Of a stretch of 64,000 bases of DNA, positions 25,834 to 33,802 are shown piece by piece. The translations under genes and the position numbers were made by a program. The first letter of the stretch is position 1, and every line of letters begins with the position of its first letter. The notes beneath the pieces are model-generated. The model ran no database searches. It had not been told where the DNA came from and saw nothing but the letters and a program-made list of their open reading frames with translations. Origin of the DNA: JAXGMV01 sp040768445 (lineage in GTDB: Bacteria; Chloroflexota; Anaerolineae; Anaerolineales; Anaerolineaceae). Where the stretch lies: contig JAXGMV010000001.1 of assembly GCA_040768445.1 (NCBI GenBank), forward strand, positions 1,860,001-1,924,000, read 5' to 3'.

Positions 25834-28320
25834 ATGCCACAGGTAAATTCGAAAGACTTCTTTTTAGGGAAAATCTTCAATCTTGAGACTAAAAAACTTG
25901 AAGATAAACCACTTTTTTATGACCCATCAGATTTAACCACACATGCGTTTGTCACCGGTATGACTGGCTCAGGTAAAACAGGATTGTGTGTCGGTGTCTT
26001 GGAGGAAGCTGCACTAAAGAATATTCCTGCCATTATGGTTGACCCCAAAGGAGACCTGACGAACCTCCTGCTGCACTTTCCCGACCTGCTGCCATCAGAT
26101 TTTGAACCCTGGGTGGACGCGATTGAAGCCAAGAGGCAGGGAAAAGATGTTGCTGTTGTTGCGCAGGAAACTGCTGAATCCTGGAAATCAGGGCTGGAAA
26201 GCTGGGGTTTGGGTCATGACGATATTGAACGTCTTTCAAAATCGGTGGATTTTGCTATTTACACGCCAGGCTCAACCTCAGGAGAACCTGTTAATATTCT
26301 CTCATCTTTCAACAAAGCAGAACTGGGTTGGGACGATAACCAGGAAATACTAAGAGACAAAATTGCCAGTACAGTAACCGCTCTATTGGGTTTGATCGGG
26401 TTCAAAGATCTTGATCCTTTACGCTCAAGAGAACATATTTTGCTGAGTACGTTGATGGAATATGCCTGGAGCCAGGGGAAACTGCTCGATCTCAATGAGC
26501 TGATCATCCAGGTACAGCAGCCGCCCATTGAAAGGCTGGGAGCCTTCCCGGTGGACAGCTTCTTCCCTGAGAAAGAACGTTTTCAACTGGCGATGCTGTT
26601 GAATAATTTCCTTGCCTCACCATCGTTCCAGGTATGGGTTAATGGCAGTCCGCTGGATGTAAAGTCGTTTTTATATACACCCGAGGGCAAAGCCAGGCAC
26701 AGCATTTTTTACCTTGCCCACCTAAACGACAATGAGCGTATGTTCTTTGTGACACTGTTGTACTCTGCTATTGAAACCTGGATGTTTACTCAGCGCGGCA
26801 CTGGCTCACTTCGAGCCCTGGTTTATTTTGACGAAGTCCACGGCTACTTGCCGCCAGTCGCAAATCCACCATCTAAACCTTTGTTTATACGGCTGTTAAA
26901 ACAAGCGCGCGCTTTTGGCGTTGGCTTGATACTCGCCACACAGAACCCGGTTGATGTTGATTACAAAGCGCTTTCCAACGCCGGCACCTGGATGATCGGC
27001 AGGCTGCAGACTGACCAGGACAAACAGCGCTTGTTGGATGGATTGAGTGAGGTTTCAGGTGTTCATGACCGTTCCGCTTACGACAAGATGATATCCAGCC
27101 TGGGAAAACGTACATTTCTGCTGCACAATGTGCACGATTCTGCGCCTTCCATTTTCCAAACCCGCTGGGTGATGAACTATTTGGCAGGTCCGCTAACCCG
27201 AACACAAATTCCAGCCTTGATGAAATTAATTGGTAAAACACCATTTAATGGATCAACCGATAAATCACAAGCATCAATTTCTGAGTCTATTCAAGGCAGC
27301 CCATCCTCGCAGACACCGGTCACCGGCGTTACTCAAGGAGGCTACAGTTCGACAAAGCCTATTGCTGCCTCATCATTAACCGAATATTTTTATCCGGCTG
27401 ATCAAGATTTCAAGCGGGCGGCAGGCAGCAGGGCATCTCAACAGCAAAGCGACGGCATCGTTTACCACCCGGCGCTGATAGCCCAGGCTGATGTCAGGTA
27501 TTATTCCAGAACTTACAATCTCGATTTTTCCAAAAAATTCTGTACTCTGCTTGAGGATGCTGACGACCGGGCGATTCACTGGGAAGATTATCTCTGGCAA
27601 GAACAGGATAAACGCTCTTTGCATACATCCCCAATGGCACAATCTACATTTGGCGAGGTGCCAGTGTGGTTGTCTGATGACAGGCGTGTAAAGAGCCTGA
27701 AAAGTGATTTTGCCGATTGGGTGTACCGGACTGGAGTCGTGCATGTCAAGGTCAACAAAACCTTAAAATCATTCGCCGAACCTGATGTCTCCGATGAAGA
27801 CTTCCGCACCCAGTGCCGCGAGGCAGCTGAAAATTTTATCCGCGAAGAGAGCGAGAAATATGAATCGACCATTGATAAAAAAATCCAGACACTTCAGCAA
27901 AAAATCAACCGTCAGGAGTTAGAAGTTAAAGAACAGCAGCAGGAACTTACCCGACGCCGTTTTGAAGTAGCCGGTACAGTGGGTGAATTAGCGCTCAGTC
28001 TGTTATCCAAACGGAAAAAGAGTGTTTCATCTTCTTTATCCAAGACAAGAATGTCTTCAAAAGCAAAAGCGAATTTGGAACAGGAAATCCAGGAACTGGA
28101 GTTCATGCAGAAACAACTTGCTGATTTAGAAGAAGAGAAAACAGAAGCGCTGGTAAGAATCAAGGAAAAATGGGATGCTGTAGCTGATGAAATTGAGGAT
28201 GTGCCGCTCAATCCAACGAAAAAAGACATCTTCCTGGATATCTTCGATATCCTGTGGATGCCTTATTACCTCTATGATGATGGGGGTCGCCAACGAGAAG
28301 TGAAAGCTTACCAGGAGTAA
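25834..28320 (+). CDS. HerA-like ATPase (DUF853/YjgR type) with C-terminal coiled coil
   Basis: 828 residues. The ATPase core has Walker A GMTGSGKTG near residue 42, MVDPKGDLT, Walker B LVYFDEVHGYLPP near 330 and the sensor-like ILATQNPVDVDY, the pattern of HerA/FtsK-type DNA translocases grouped as DUF853. The E. coli relative YjgR is about 500 residues; this one has some 300 extra, including a long charged coiled coil at about 670-770. GGAGG precedes the ATG. It ends 2 bases before the convergent recR stop. No NurA-type nuclease lies beside it, so function in DNA processing is inference. Confidence 0.85.
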   Translation: MPQVNSKDFFLGKIFNLETKKLEDKPLFYDPSDLTTHAFVTGMTGSGKTGLCVGVLEEAALKNIPAIMVDPKGDLTNLLLHFPDLLPSDFEPWVDAIEAKRQGKDVAVVAQETAESWKSGLESWGLGHDDIERLSKSVDFAIYTPGSTSGEPVNILSSFNKAELGWDDNQEILRDKIASTVTALLGLIGFKDLDPLRSREHILLSTLMEYAWSQGKLLDLNELIIQVQQPPIERLGAFPVDSFFPEKERFQLAMLLNNFLASPSFQVWVNGSPLDVKSFLYTPEGKARHSIFYLAHLNDNERMFFVTLLYSAIETWMFTQRGTGSLRALVYFDEVHGYLPPVANPPSKPLFIRLLKQARAFGVGLILATQNPVDVDYKALSNAGTWMIGRLQTDQDKQRLLDGLSEVSGVHDRSAYDKMISSLGKRTFLLHNVHDSAPSIFQTRWVMNYLAGPLTRTQIPALMKLIGKTPFNGSTDKSQASISESIQGSPSSQTPVTGVTQGGYSSTKPIAASSLTEYFYPADQDFKRAAGSRASQQQSDGIVYHPALIAQADVRYYSRTYNLDFSKKFCTLLEDADDRAIHWEDYLWQEQDKRSLHTSPMAQSTFGEVPVWLSDDRRVKSLKSDFADWVYRTGVVHVKVNKTLKSFAEPDVSDEDFRTQCREAAENFIREESEKYESTIDKKIQTLQQKINRQELEVKEQQQELTRRRFEVAGTVGELALSLLSKRKKSVSSSLSKTRMSSKAKANLEQEIQELEFMQKQLADLEEEKTEALVRIKEKWDAVADEIEDVPLNPTKKDIFLDIFDILWMPYYLYDDGGRQREVKAYQE

Positions 28321-28322
28321 GC

Positions 28323-28937
28323 TCAGCCTTGTGAGATATCCTGCCTGCCGGCCAGTGCTCTTAGCAGGGTATTCTGGTCGGCATACTCCAGGTCACTGCC
28401 TACAGGCAGACCGCGCGCCAACCTTGTAATGCGTACTTCATAACCTGCCAGCTGCTGGCTGAGATAGAGCGCTGTCGCATCGCCTTCCATCGAAGGATTT
28501 GTGGCGATGATGATTTCTTTTATATCACTGTCTTTGACCCGGCTGACAAGCTGCCTGATTTTTAAATCATCCGGACCAATGCCTTCAATTGGCGATAAGA
28601 CACCGTGCAGGACATGGTATTTTCCCATGAAACCACCGGTGCGTTCTAAGGCTAAAACGTCTAGCGGCTCTTCCACAACGCAAATCAAACCCGGGTCTCG
28701 TTTGGCGTTACTGCATATGTCACAGGTCTCTTGATCGGCCATGGTGATGTTAAAACAAGTTTTACACAGTGCAGTGGCAGACTTAATCTTTGTGAGCGCG
28801 TCTGCAAGTTGTGCTGCCTGTTCTCCAGACGAGCGAAGTAAATGAAATGTCAGGCGTGAGGCGCTTTTAGGTCCAATGCCAGGCAATCTCTCAAACGCAT
28901 CTATTAAATTTTGGACAGGTTCCGGCAAAATGGGCAT
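28323..28937 (-). CDS. recR: Recombination mediator protein RecR
   Basis: 204 residues, standard length. N-terminal helix-hairpin-helix FERLPGIGPKSASRL, the four-cysteine zinc finger CKTCFN ... CDIC near residues 57-72, a Toprim domain (ICVVEEPLDVLALE, IIIATNPSMEGDATALYL) and the C-terminal RLARGLPVGSDLEYADQNTL motif. Works with RecO/RecF in loading RecA at gaps. Third gene of the dnaX-ybaB-recR operon, 9 bases after the ybaB stop. Confidence 0.97.
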   Translation of the reverse strand: MPILPEPVQNLIDAFERLPGIGPKSASRLTFHLLRSSGEQAAQLADALTKIKSATALCKTCFNITMADQETCDICSNAKRDPGLICVVEEPLDVLALERTGGFMGKYHVLHGVLSPIEGIGPDDLKIRQLVSRVKDSDIKEIIIATNPSMEGDATALYLSQQLAGYEVRITRLARGLPVGSDLEYADQNTLLRALAGRQDISQG

Positions 28938-28946
28938 GGTATGTGT

Positions 28947-29291
28947 CTAGAAAGGCAGTCCCGGAATGCCGGATGACAACGGCCCCATTTTGTTTGACGC
29001 AAGCTCACGTGAAGCATCCAGAGCCAGGTTGACGGCAGTCATGAACAGGTCCTGCAGCATCTCAACATCAGCATCTTCAAGCAGGGCAGGGTCAATCTCA
29101 ACAGCCGTGACGCGTTGATCACCGGTAACCGTCACTTTGATAGAGCCGCCGCCGGCAGTGGATGTCACTGTTTCTTCAGCCAGCTGCTCTTGAATGAGCG
29201 CCATCTGCTCCTGCATTTTTTGCAGCTGCTGCATCATTCCCATTTGTTTTCCAGCTCCACCGCCGACAGGGCGATTGAATCCTTTAGCCAT
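28947..29291 (-). CDS. ybaB: Nucleoid-associated protein YbaB/EbfC
   Basis: 114 residues. Typical features: a Met/Gln-rich first helix (MMQQLQKMQEQMALIQEQL), the sheet SIKVTVTGDQRVTAVEIDPALL and a final helix with the basic and Gly-Met segment. Binds DNA as a dimer. AGGAGGAAAATT precedes the ATG. Location between dnaX and recR is conserved across bacteria. Confidence 0.95.
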   Translation of the reverse strand: MAKGFNRPVGGGAGKQMGMMQQLQKMQEQMALIQEQLAEETVTSTAGGGSIKVTVTGDQRVTAVEIDPALLEDADVEMLQDLFMTAVNLALDASRELASNKMGPLSSGIPGLPF

Positions 29292-29315
29292 AATTTTCCT
29301 CCTAACGAATAATGA

Positions 29316-30977
29316 TCAATCTTGCTGAACTATTTTACCCCCAAGATTGAGGGCTGTGTTTACCATTCCATCGTCATCAATGTCTAATAAGTCAGTGCTG
29401 CTCTCCGTTTTACTCTTGCTGACGATGCATCGCACCGAAACTTCAGCGCCGGTAATGGCATAGATGGCACGTGAAGTCAACTCCAGGTTTTCTTTCTTGT
29501 CCATCAATATTTTTACCGTATCGCTGGCAAAGCTCAAATACACTGCATTGTCTTTTATTAAGATTGGTTTACAGGAATTCAGCAGCGCTTCCGTAGGTTT
29601 GCGATATTTTCTGACAAATGATTTAATTTCTTCCCACTTAGAATTGATCGTGTGTAAGTTCACTTCAGTATTTTTTTGTTCCGTTGATGGCTGCACTTGT
29701 TGAGAAGTTTGATTGCCTGTATCAGGATCATCAACACTAAGAGCCTTAGCTTCTGGGCGCGATTCATTTATAACTGGCTCAACAGGTTGCCTTTCAGGCA
29801 GCACATCCTGGGTTTTAGTTTGCCTTTTTTTGGTCTCCTGTGCAACTGGCTTGCTGATCACTTCAGTTGACTTATCGGGTGAATCGGTTTGGGCTTCAAA
29901 AGGATCAGTTATCAGCTGCGCAATGGCAAGCTCAAGGCTTAAACCAGGCTGCCAGCTGGCACGATTATCAACGGCAGTTTCGTTGAAGAGTCTGATTGCC
30001 TGGATCAACGCTCCTTGTGGAAACTTCTCCGCCTGACGCTTCATAAAGGACAACTGATCTTTTGTTGCATCGATATGCTCCTCATTTTTATATTGTATGA
30101 GGAGGATATTGCGCAGGTAATCCACCACCTGACGGGCGTATTGGCGTGGATCACTGCCTTTATCAAGCGCTTTGCTTATTATTTCAAGACCAGCAGTGAT
30201 ATCGCTGTCAATCAGGGCATCAGTCAACGCTGTCACAGACTGGTTGGTTGCTGTTCCGAGCACTGTTTGTGCCAAAACAAGATCAATCTTTGTTCCATTG
30301 GAAGACAATTGATCGAGGAGCGAGATGGCATCGCGCATACTGCCGGTAGATTGGCGGGCAATCAGCATTAACGCCTCAGTATCCGCCTCAAGGCTTTCTG
30401 CTTTTACAATATCTTGTAACACTCTGACGATGTCCTCGACAGGTAACCGCCTGAACTCGTGCCTCTGGCAGCGGGATAATACCGTTGCAGGTATCTTATG
30501 AATTTCAGTCGTGGCAAGGATAAAAATAGCATGTGCAGGCGGTTCTTCCAGGGTCTTTAACAGTGCATTGAAAGCAGCTGTTGAAAGCATATGCACTTCA
30601 TCAATGATGTAAACTTTGTATTTTCCCTGCCCGGGAGAAAAATTGATCTTGTCACGCAGTTCGCGCACATCCTCAACGCTGGTGTTGGATGCCGCGTCAA
30701 TTTCAATTAGATCAAGATAACTGCCCTTATTGACTGCCAGGCAGTGTTCACAGGAGTCACATGGTCTTAACGAGAGATCAGGTGACAGACAGTTGACGGC
30801 TTTCGCCAGCAGCCTGGCTGTGGTTGTTTTGCCTGTGCCGCGCGGGCCAGAGAACAGGTAAGCATGCGCCACCCGGTCAGCCTGAACAGCATTTTGCAGT
30901 GTGCCAGTGATATGCTCCTGACCCATGACTTCGTGCCAGAGATGTGGTCGATATTTACGGTAAAGTGCCTGTGCCAT
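29316..30977 (-). CDS. dnaX: DNA polymerase III subunit gamma/tau
   Basis: 553 residues. Clamp-loader AAA+ ATPase: RPHLWHEVMGQEHI, Walker A GPRGTGKTT near residue 44, zinc-site cysteines C64, C73, C76, C79 region (LRPCDSCEHC), Walker B IIDEVHML and SRC sensor FRRLP. Domain III reaches about residue 360; the rest is a linker plus a tau-type C-terminal domain. At codons 383-385 (29825-29831) the message has seven As directly after an AGGAG sequence; a one-base slip there meets a stop within a few codons, which would give a gamma-length product of about 387 residues. A weak GGAATGT site precedes the ATG. Confidence 0.96.
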   Translation of the reverse strand: MAQALYRKYRPHLWHEVMGQEHITGTLQNAVQADRVAHAYLFSGPRGTGKTTTARLLAKAVNCLSPDLSLRPCDSCEHCLAVNKGSYLDLIEIDAASNTSVEDVRELRDKINFSPGQGKYKVYIIDEVHMLSTAAFNALLKTLEEPPAHAIFILATTEIHKIPATVLSRCQRHEFRRLPVEDIVRVLQDIVKAESLEADTEALMLIARQSTGSMRDAISLLDQLSSNGTKIDLVLAQTVLGTATNQSVTALTDALIDSDITAGLEIISKALDKGSDPRQYARQVVDYLRNILLIQYKNEEHIDATKDQLSFMKRQAEKFPQGALIQAIRLFNETAVDNRASWQPGLSLELAIAQLITDPFEAQTDSPDKSTEVISKPVAQETKKRQTKTQDVLPERQPVEPVINESRPEAKALSVDDPDTGNQTSQQVQPSTEQKNTEVNLHTINSKWEEIKSFVRKYRKPTEALLNSCKPILIKDNAVYLSFASDTVKILMDKKENLELTSRAIYAITGAEVSVRCIVSKSKTESSTDLLDIDDDGMVNTALNLGGKIVQQD

Positions 30978-31039
30978 ACATTCCTTCTTAAAAAAAGTGT
31001 CTTCCTTGTTTATTGAACTGGATTTGTTGTCATAACGAT

Positions 31040-31564
31040 TTATGGAATGACATACTCAGCTCGGAGATTACCTTCATAGTCGGTGATGGTGATGGTTTCC
31101 CCTACCTGCCAGACCGGCTTTTGCATGCCCCAAAACAAAGCAATCGCTGAATTTGAGCCGGCTTTCGTGTAAAGATTAATCGCCCCTCCGTCATTCAGTT
31201 TTAATGCAGGGAAAGTGTAGCTGTTTCCTGCTGAATCACTAATAGCCCAACCTTCCAACCAGAGTGTGGATATACCAGTAACCCTGATCAATACAGCCTC
31301 ATTAACGATATCGCCTACGCCAAACACATTTTCGATATGAACCACTTGATGGTCAGCAGGAGGCAATTCGCGAACGATCGGTATTTCCGACTGTTCTTCA
31401 GGTCTGATGCTTTGAACGACAGTGCCGTAACTGTTGTTATGTTTGTATTGTTCCCAGATCCAGATGGCAGTTATTGTGGCTGTTATGGAGACAACCACAT
31501 TCAAAAGGAGGAACCAGAACAGTGATTTCTGCGATCTCATGATAGGATATTTGAATGATAGCAT
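31040..31564 (-). CDS. Membrane-anchored lamin-tail (LTD)-like domain protein
   Basis: 174 residues: an N-terminal hydrophobic anchor (about 15-37), a short linker, and a single beta-sandwich at about 72-174 with the LTD pattern VHIENVFGVGDIVNEAVLI, LEGWAISDSAGNSYTFP, GGAINLYTKAG and LFWG ... PVWQVGETITI. LTD modules are found in secreted bacterial proteins of mostly unknown function, often near nucleases. It lies divergently (48 bases) from the NYN gene and behind dnaX. The start at 31564 has a weak GGAAAATT site; an in-frame ATG at residue 9 is possible. Confidence 0.75.
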   Translation of the reverse strand: MLSFKYPIMRSQKSLFWFLLLNVVVSITATITAIWIWEQYKHNNSYGTVVQSIRPEEQSEIPIVRELPPADHQVVHIENVFGVGDIVNEAVLIRVTGISTLWLEGWAISDSAGNSYTFPALKLNDGGAINLYTKAGSNSAIALFWGMQKPVWQVGETITITDYEGNLRAEYVIP

Positions 31565-31612
31565 AATTTTCCAGTAAAATGAATTTCAACACTGGCCCCT
31601 GGGTGCATTTAT

Positions 31613-32104
31613 ATGCTGATAATTGATGGACATAATTTGGTTCCGAAAATACCTGGAATGAGTCTCGATAGCCTGGATGATGAACACCAGTTGATTACCC
31701 TTTTAAATGATTATTGTTCAAGAACGAATAAATCAGCTGAAGTATTTTTTGATAAAGCTGCGCCAGGACGGTCTGGACGCAGCCGGATTGGCAGGCTTCA
31801 GGTTGTGTTTGTTCCTGAACTGAGCAGCGCCGATAACGCGATTATTCAACGGTTGAATAGAGCTGGTAAGTCTGCGAGAAACCTTACAGTGGTTACTTCA
31901 GATCATCGCATTCAGGTGGAAGCGCGCAGCAAGGGTGCTGCTGTTGTGAAATCAGAAGACTTTGCAAGAGAGCTGGTCAAAGCATTTGCACGCAAACCCG
32001 CAAGGAACAGAAAAACTACGCTTGAGAAAGAATTAAGCGCATCTGAAGTTGACAAATGGCTCAAGATCTTTTCACAGGGGAAGGAAGAGAATAAAGGGGA
32101 GTGA
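31613..32104 (+). CDS. NYN/YacP-type PIN-like ribonuclease domain protein
   Basis: 163 residues. PIN-like fold of the YacP/NYN (DUF901) family: LIIDGHNLVPK at the N terminus (first catalytic Asp), EVFFDKAAPG near residue 45, SADNAIIQ (third acid) near 82 and VVTSDHRIQVEARSKGA near 102. The B. subtilis relative Rae1/YacP cleaves mRNA on ribosomes; that role here is inference. The ribosome site is weak (GGGTG). Single gene; a possible structured RNA follows. Confidence 0.82.
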   Translation: MLIIDGHNLVPKIPGMSLDSLDDEHQLITLLNDYCSRTNKSAEVFFDKAAPGRSGRSRIGRLQVVFVPELSSADNAIIQRLNRAGKSARNLTVVTSDHRIQVEARSKGAAVVKSEDFARELVKAFARKPARNRKTTLEKELSASEVDKWLKIFSQGKEENKGE

Positions 32105-32201
32105 GGTTTTTTCTGCCACTGGGCTAATTTTGTGAGAATGATTAGAAAAAATTTAATTTCTACTAATGAGAATATGACAAATAAGATGTATATTGTATAT
32201 T

Positions 32202-32327
32202 AACATCAGATGTAATTAACTGATGTTTCCACCAGTTTTATTGGTAGTTATATGACAGGATGTCGCTATGCTGGTGGAACTCCTTCCTGAGGACTGCTAA
32301 TCACTACCCTTCCGGTGATTAGCAGTC
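32202..32327 (+). ncRNA. Candidate structured RNA of three successive hairpins
   Basis: AACATCAG (32202-32209) with CTGATGTT (32220-32227); TTCCACCAG (32227-32235) with CTGGTGGAA (32271-32279), its loop holding GACA-GGA-TGTC; then a perfect 13-bp stem GACTGCTAATCAC (32292-32304) with GTGATTAGCAGTC (32315-32327). No coding frame covers it and it matches no riboswitch class I know. It could be the tail of the NYN transcript, a separate small RNA, or a tandem terminator region. This and the palindrome at 32361 account for most of the 32105-32406 gap. Confidence 0.4.
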
Positions 32328-32360
32328 TCATTTAATCAACACTACACTTCCCAGAACGAA

Positions 32361-32388
32361 CAACAGGGCGTCAATTGACGCCCTGTTG
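32361..32388. terminator. Perfect 28-bp palindrome after the kbl gene
   Basis: CAACAGGGCGTC (32361-32372) is mirrored by GACGCCCTGTTG (32377-32388) around AATT; the whole 28 bp is self-complementary. It lies 19 bases after the kbl stop. No T-run follows, so it may be a weak terminator or a protein site. Confidence 0.55.
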
Positions 32389-32406
32389 CAGGTACTTCAC
32401 AGTAAT

Positions 32407-33588
32407 TTAGATTATTCCTAATGCTTTGCCGGCTTTTGTGAAGGCTTCGAGGGCAAAATCAAGATCTTCACGACTGTGTGTAGCAGATAGCATCACCCTG
32501 ATGCGGGCTGCACCTCTGGCAACAATCGGGAAGGCGATCGATGAAGCAAAAATGTTGGCATCAAACAAAGCCTTGCTAAATTTTTGGGTTAGCAATTCAT
32601 CACCCAGAATAACCGGTGTAATTGGTGTAACACTCACGCCGGTGTTGAAACCCAAACGCTTCAATTCACCCTGGAAGAACTTGGCATTGTCCCAGAGTTT
32701 ATCCACCAGCTGAGTGGAGGTCTCAAGGAGATCAACAGCGCCGATGGTTGCAGCAACGTCTGCAGGAGTGGCCGCTGATGAGAAGGTGAATGGTCGTCCA
32801 ACCTGGCGCAGATACTCAATCAATGACTGGCTGCCTGCTGCAACACCGCCCATTACACCGAATGCTTTAGAGAAGGTGCCGATTTCAAGATCAACTTTTC
32901 CGTGCAGGTTGAAGTGATCAACGATACCTCGGCCACCTTTACCAACCACACCTTCACCATGTGCGTCGTCTACCATCATCATCACATCATACTGGCTGGT
33001 CACTTCGTAAATTTTATCCAGCGGAGCGAGGTCACCATCCATGCTGAAGACACCGTCAGTAATTGCCAGACCGCGGCGGTACTTATCTTTGTTCTCTAGA
33101 ATTACTTTTCTGAGATCATCTGCATCGGCGTGCTTGAAACGAACAATCGTGGCCCGTGAAAGACGGCTGCCATCAATGATGCTGGCATGATTGAGTTCAT
33201 CAGAGTAAATCACATCCTCTTTACCGACTATCGCGGGAATAGAGGCGAGATTTGCGCAAAATCCTGATTGGAAGGTTAATGCAGATTCAACGCCTTTGAA
33301 TTTTGCCAGGCGTTTTTCAAGTTCCAGGTGAATTTCCATTGTTCCGGCAATTGGCCTCACAGCGCCAGGTCCGACACCGTATTTATCAATAGCTTCCTTG
33401 GCGACCTTGACCATGTGCGGGTGATTAGCCAGGCCAAGATAATTGTTTGAGCAGAAGTTCAATACTTTCTTACCATCAACTTCCAGCCATGCACCCTGTG
33501 GTGTGCTCAATGTGCGGATGGTTTTGTAAGTGCCGGCTTTTTTTAACGCTTCAAGTTCTTCATCTATCCAATTCAGTCTTGTTGTCAT
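32407..33588 (-). CDS. kbl: Glycine C-acetyltransferase (2-amino-3-ketobutyrate CoA ligase)
   Basis: 393 residues, alpha-oxoamine synthase family, PLP-dependent. Converts 2-amino-3-oxobutyrate and CoA to glycine and acetyl-CoA in threonine breakdown. Seen: FCSNNYLGLANHP, FQSGFCANLA, DELNHASIIDG, MMVDDAHGEGVVG and the PLP lysine in GTFSKAFGVMGG. ATG 33588 is preceded by GAGGATAAT; an upstream ATG at 33633 lacks a site. Close relatives are AONS (bioF), but length and the motifs near the substrate pocket favour Kbl. No threonine dehydrogenase is beside it. Confidence 0.87.
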   Translation of the reverse strand: MTTRLNWIDEELEALKKAGTYKTIRTLSTPQGAWLEVDGKKVLNFCSNNYLGLANHPHMVKVAKEAIDKYGVGPGAVRPIAGTMEIHLELEKRLAKFKGVESALTFQSGFCANLASIPAIVGKEDVIYSDELNHASIIDGSRLSRATIVRFKHADADDLRKVILENKDKYRRGLAITDGVFSMDGDLAPLDKIYEVTSQYDVMMMVDDAHGEGVVGKGGRGIVDHFNLHGKVDLEIGTFSKAFGVMGGVAAGSQSLIEYLRQVGRPFTFSSAATPADVAATIGAVDLLETSTQLVDKLWDNAKFFQGELKRLGFNTGVSVTPITPVILGDELLTQKFSKALFDANIFASSIAFPIVARGAARIRVMLSATHSREDLDFALEAFTKAGKALGII

Positions 33589-33782
33589 ATTATCCTCAAA
33601 AGTTTGTAAGATTATTTTCTCAGGTAAAAACAATTCCTGTATGGGAAGATCCCATGATCAGGTACTGTCGTCAGATTTTCTTCTTGACTGTAAAAAATTA
33701 TACCTATATTTTATTACTGATTTTCTGGTGGTGTTAAATAATTGCGAGTAAACCAACCAAATAAAGATATTGCTCACACGAG

Positions 33783-33802
33783 GGGAGGATAATCATCCTC
33801 CC
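33783..33802 (-). terminator. Hairpin overlapping the stop of the helicase-associated gene
   Basis: GGGAGGAT and ATCCTCCC (33783-33790 with 33795-33802) form an 8-bp stem with a 4-base loop; the TGA stop (33793-33795) lies inside. No T-run follows, so it may instead protect the 3' end. Confidence 0.45.
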
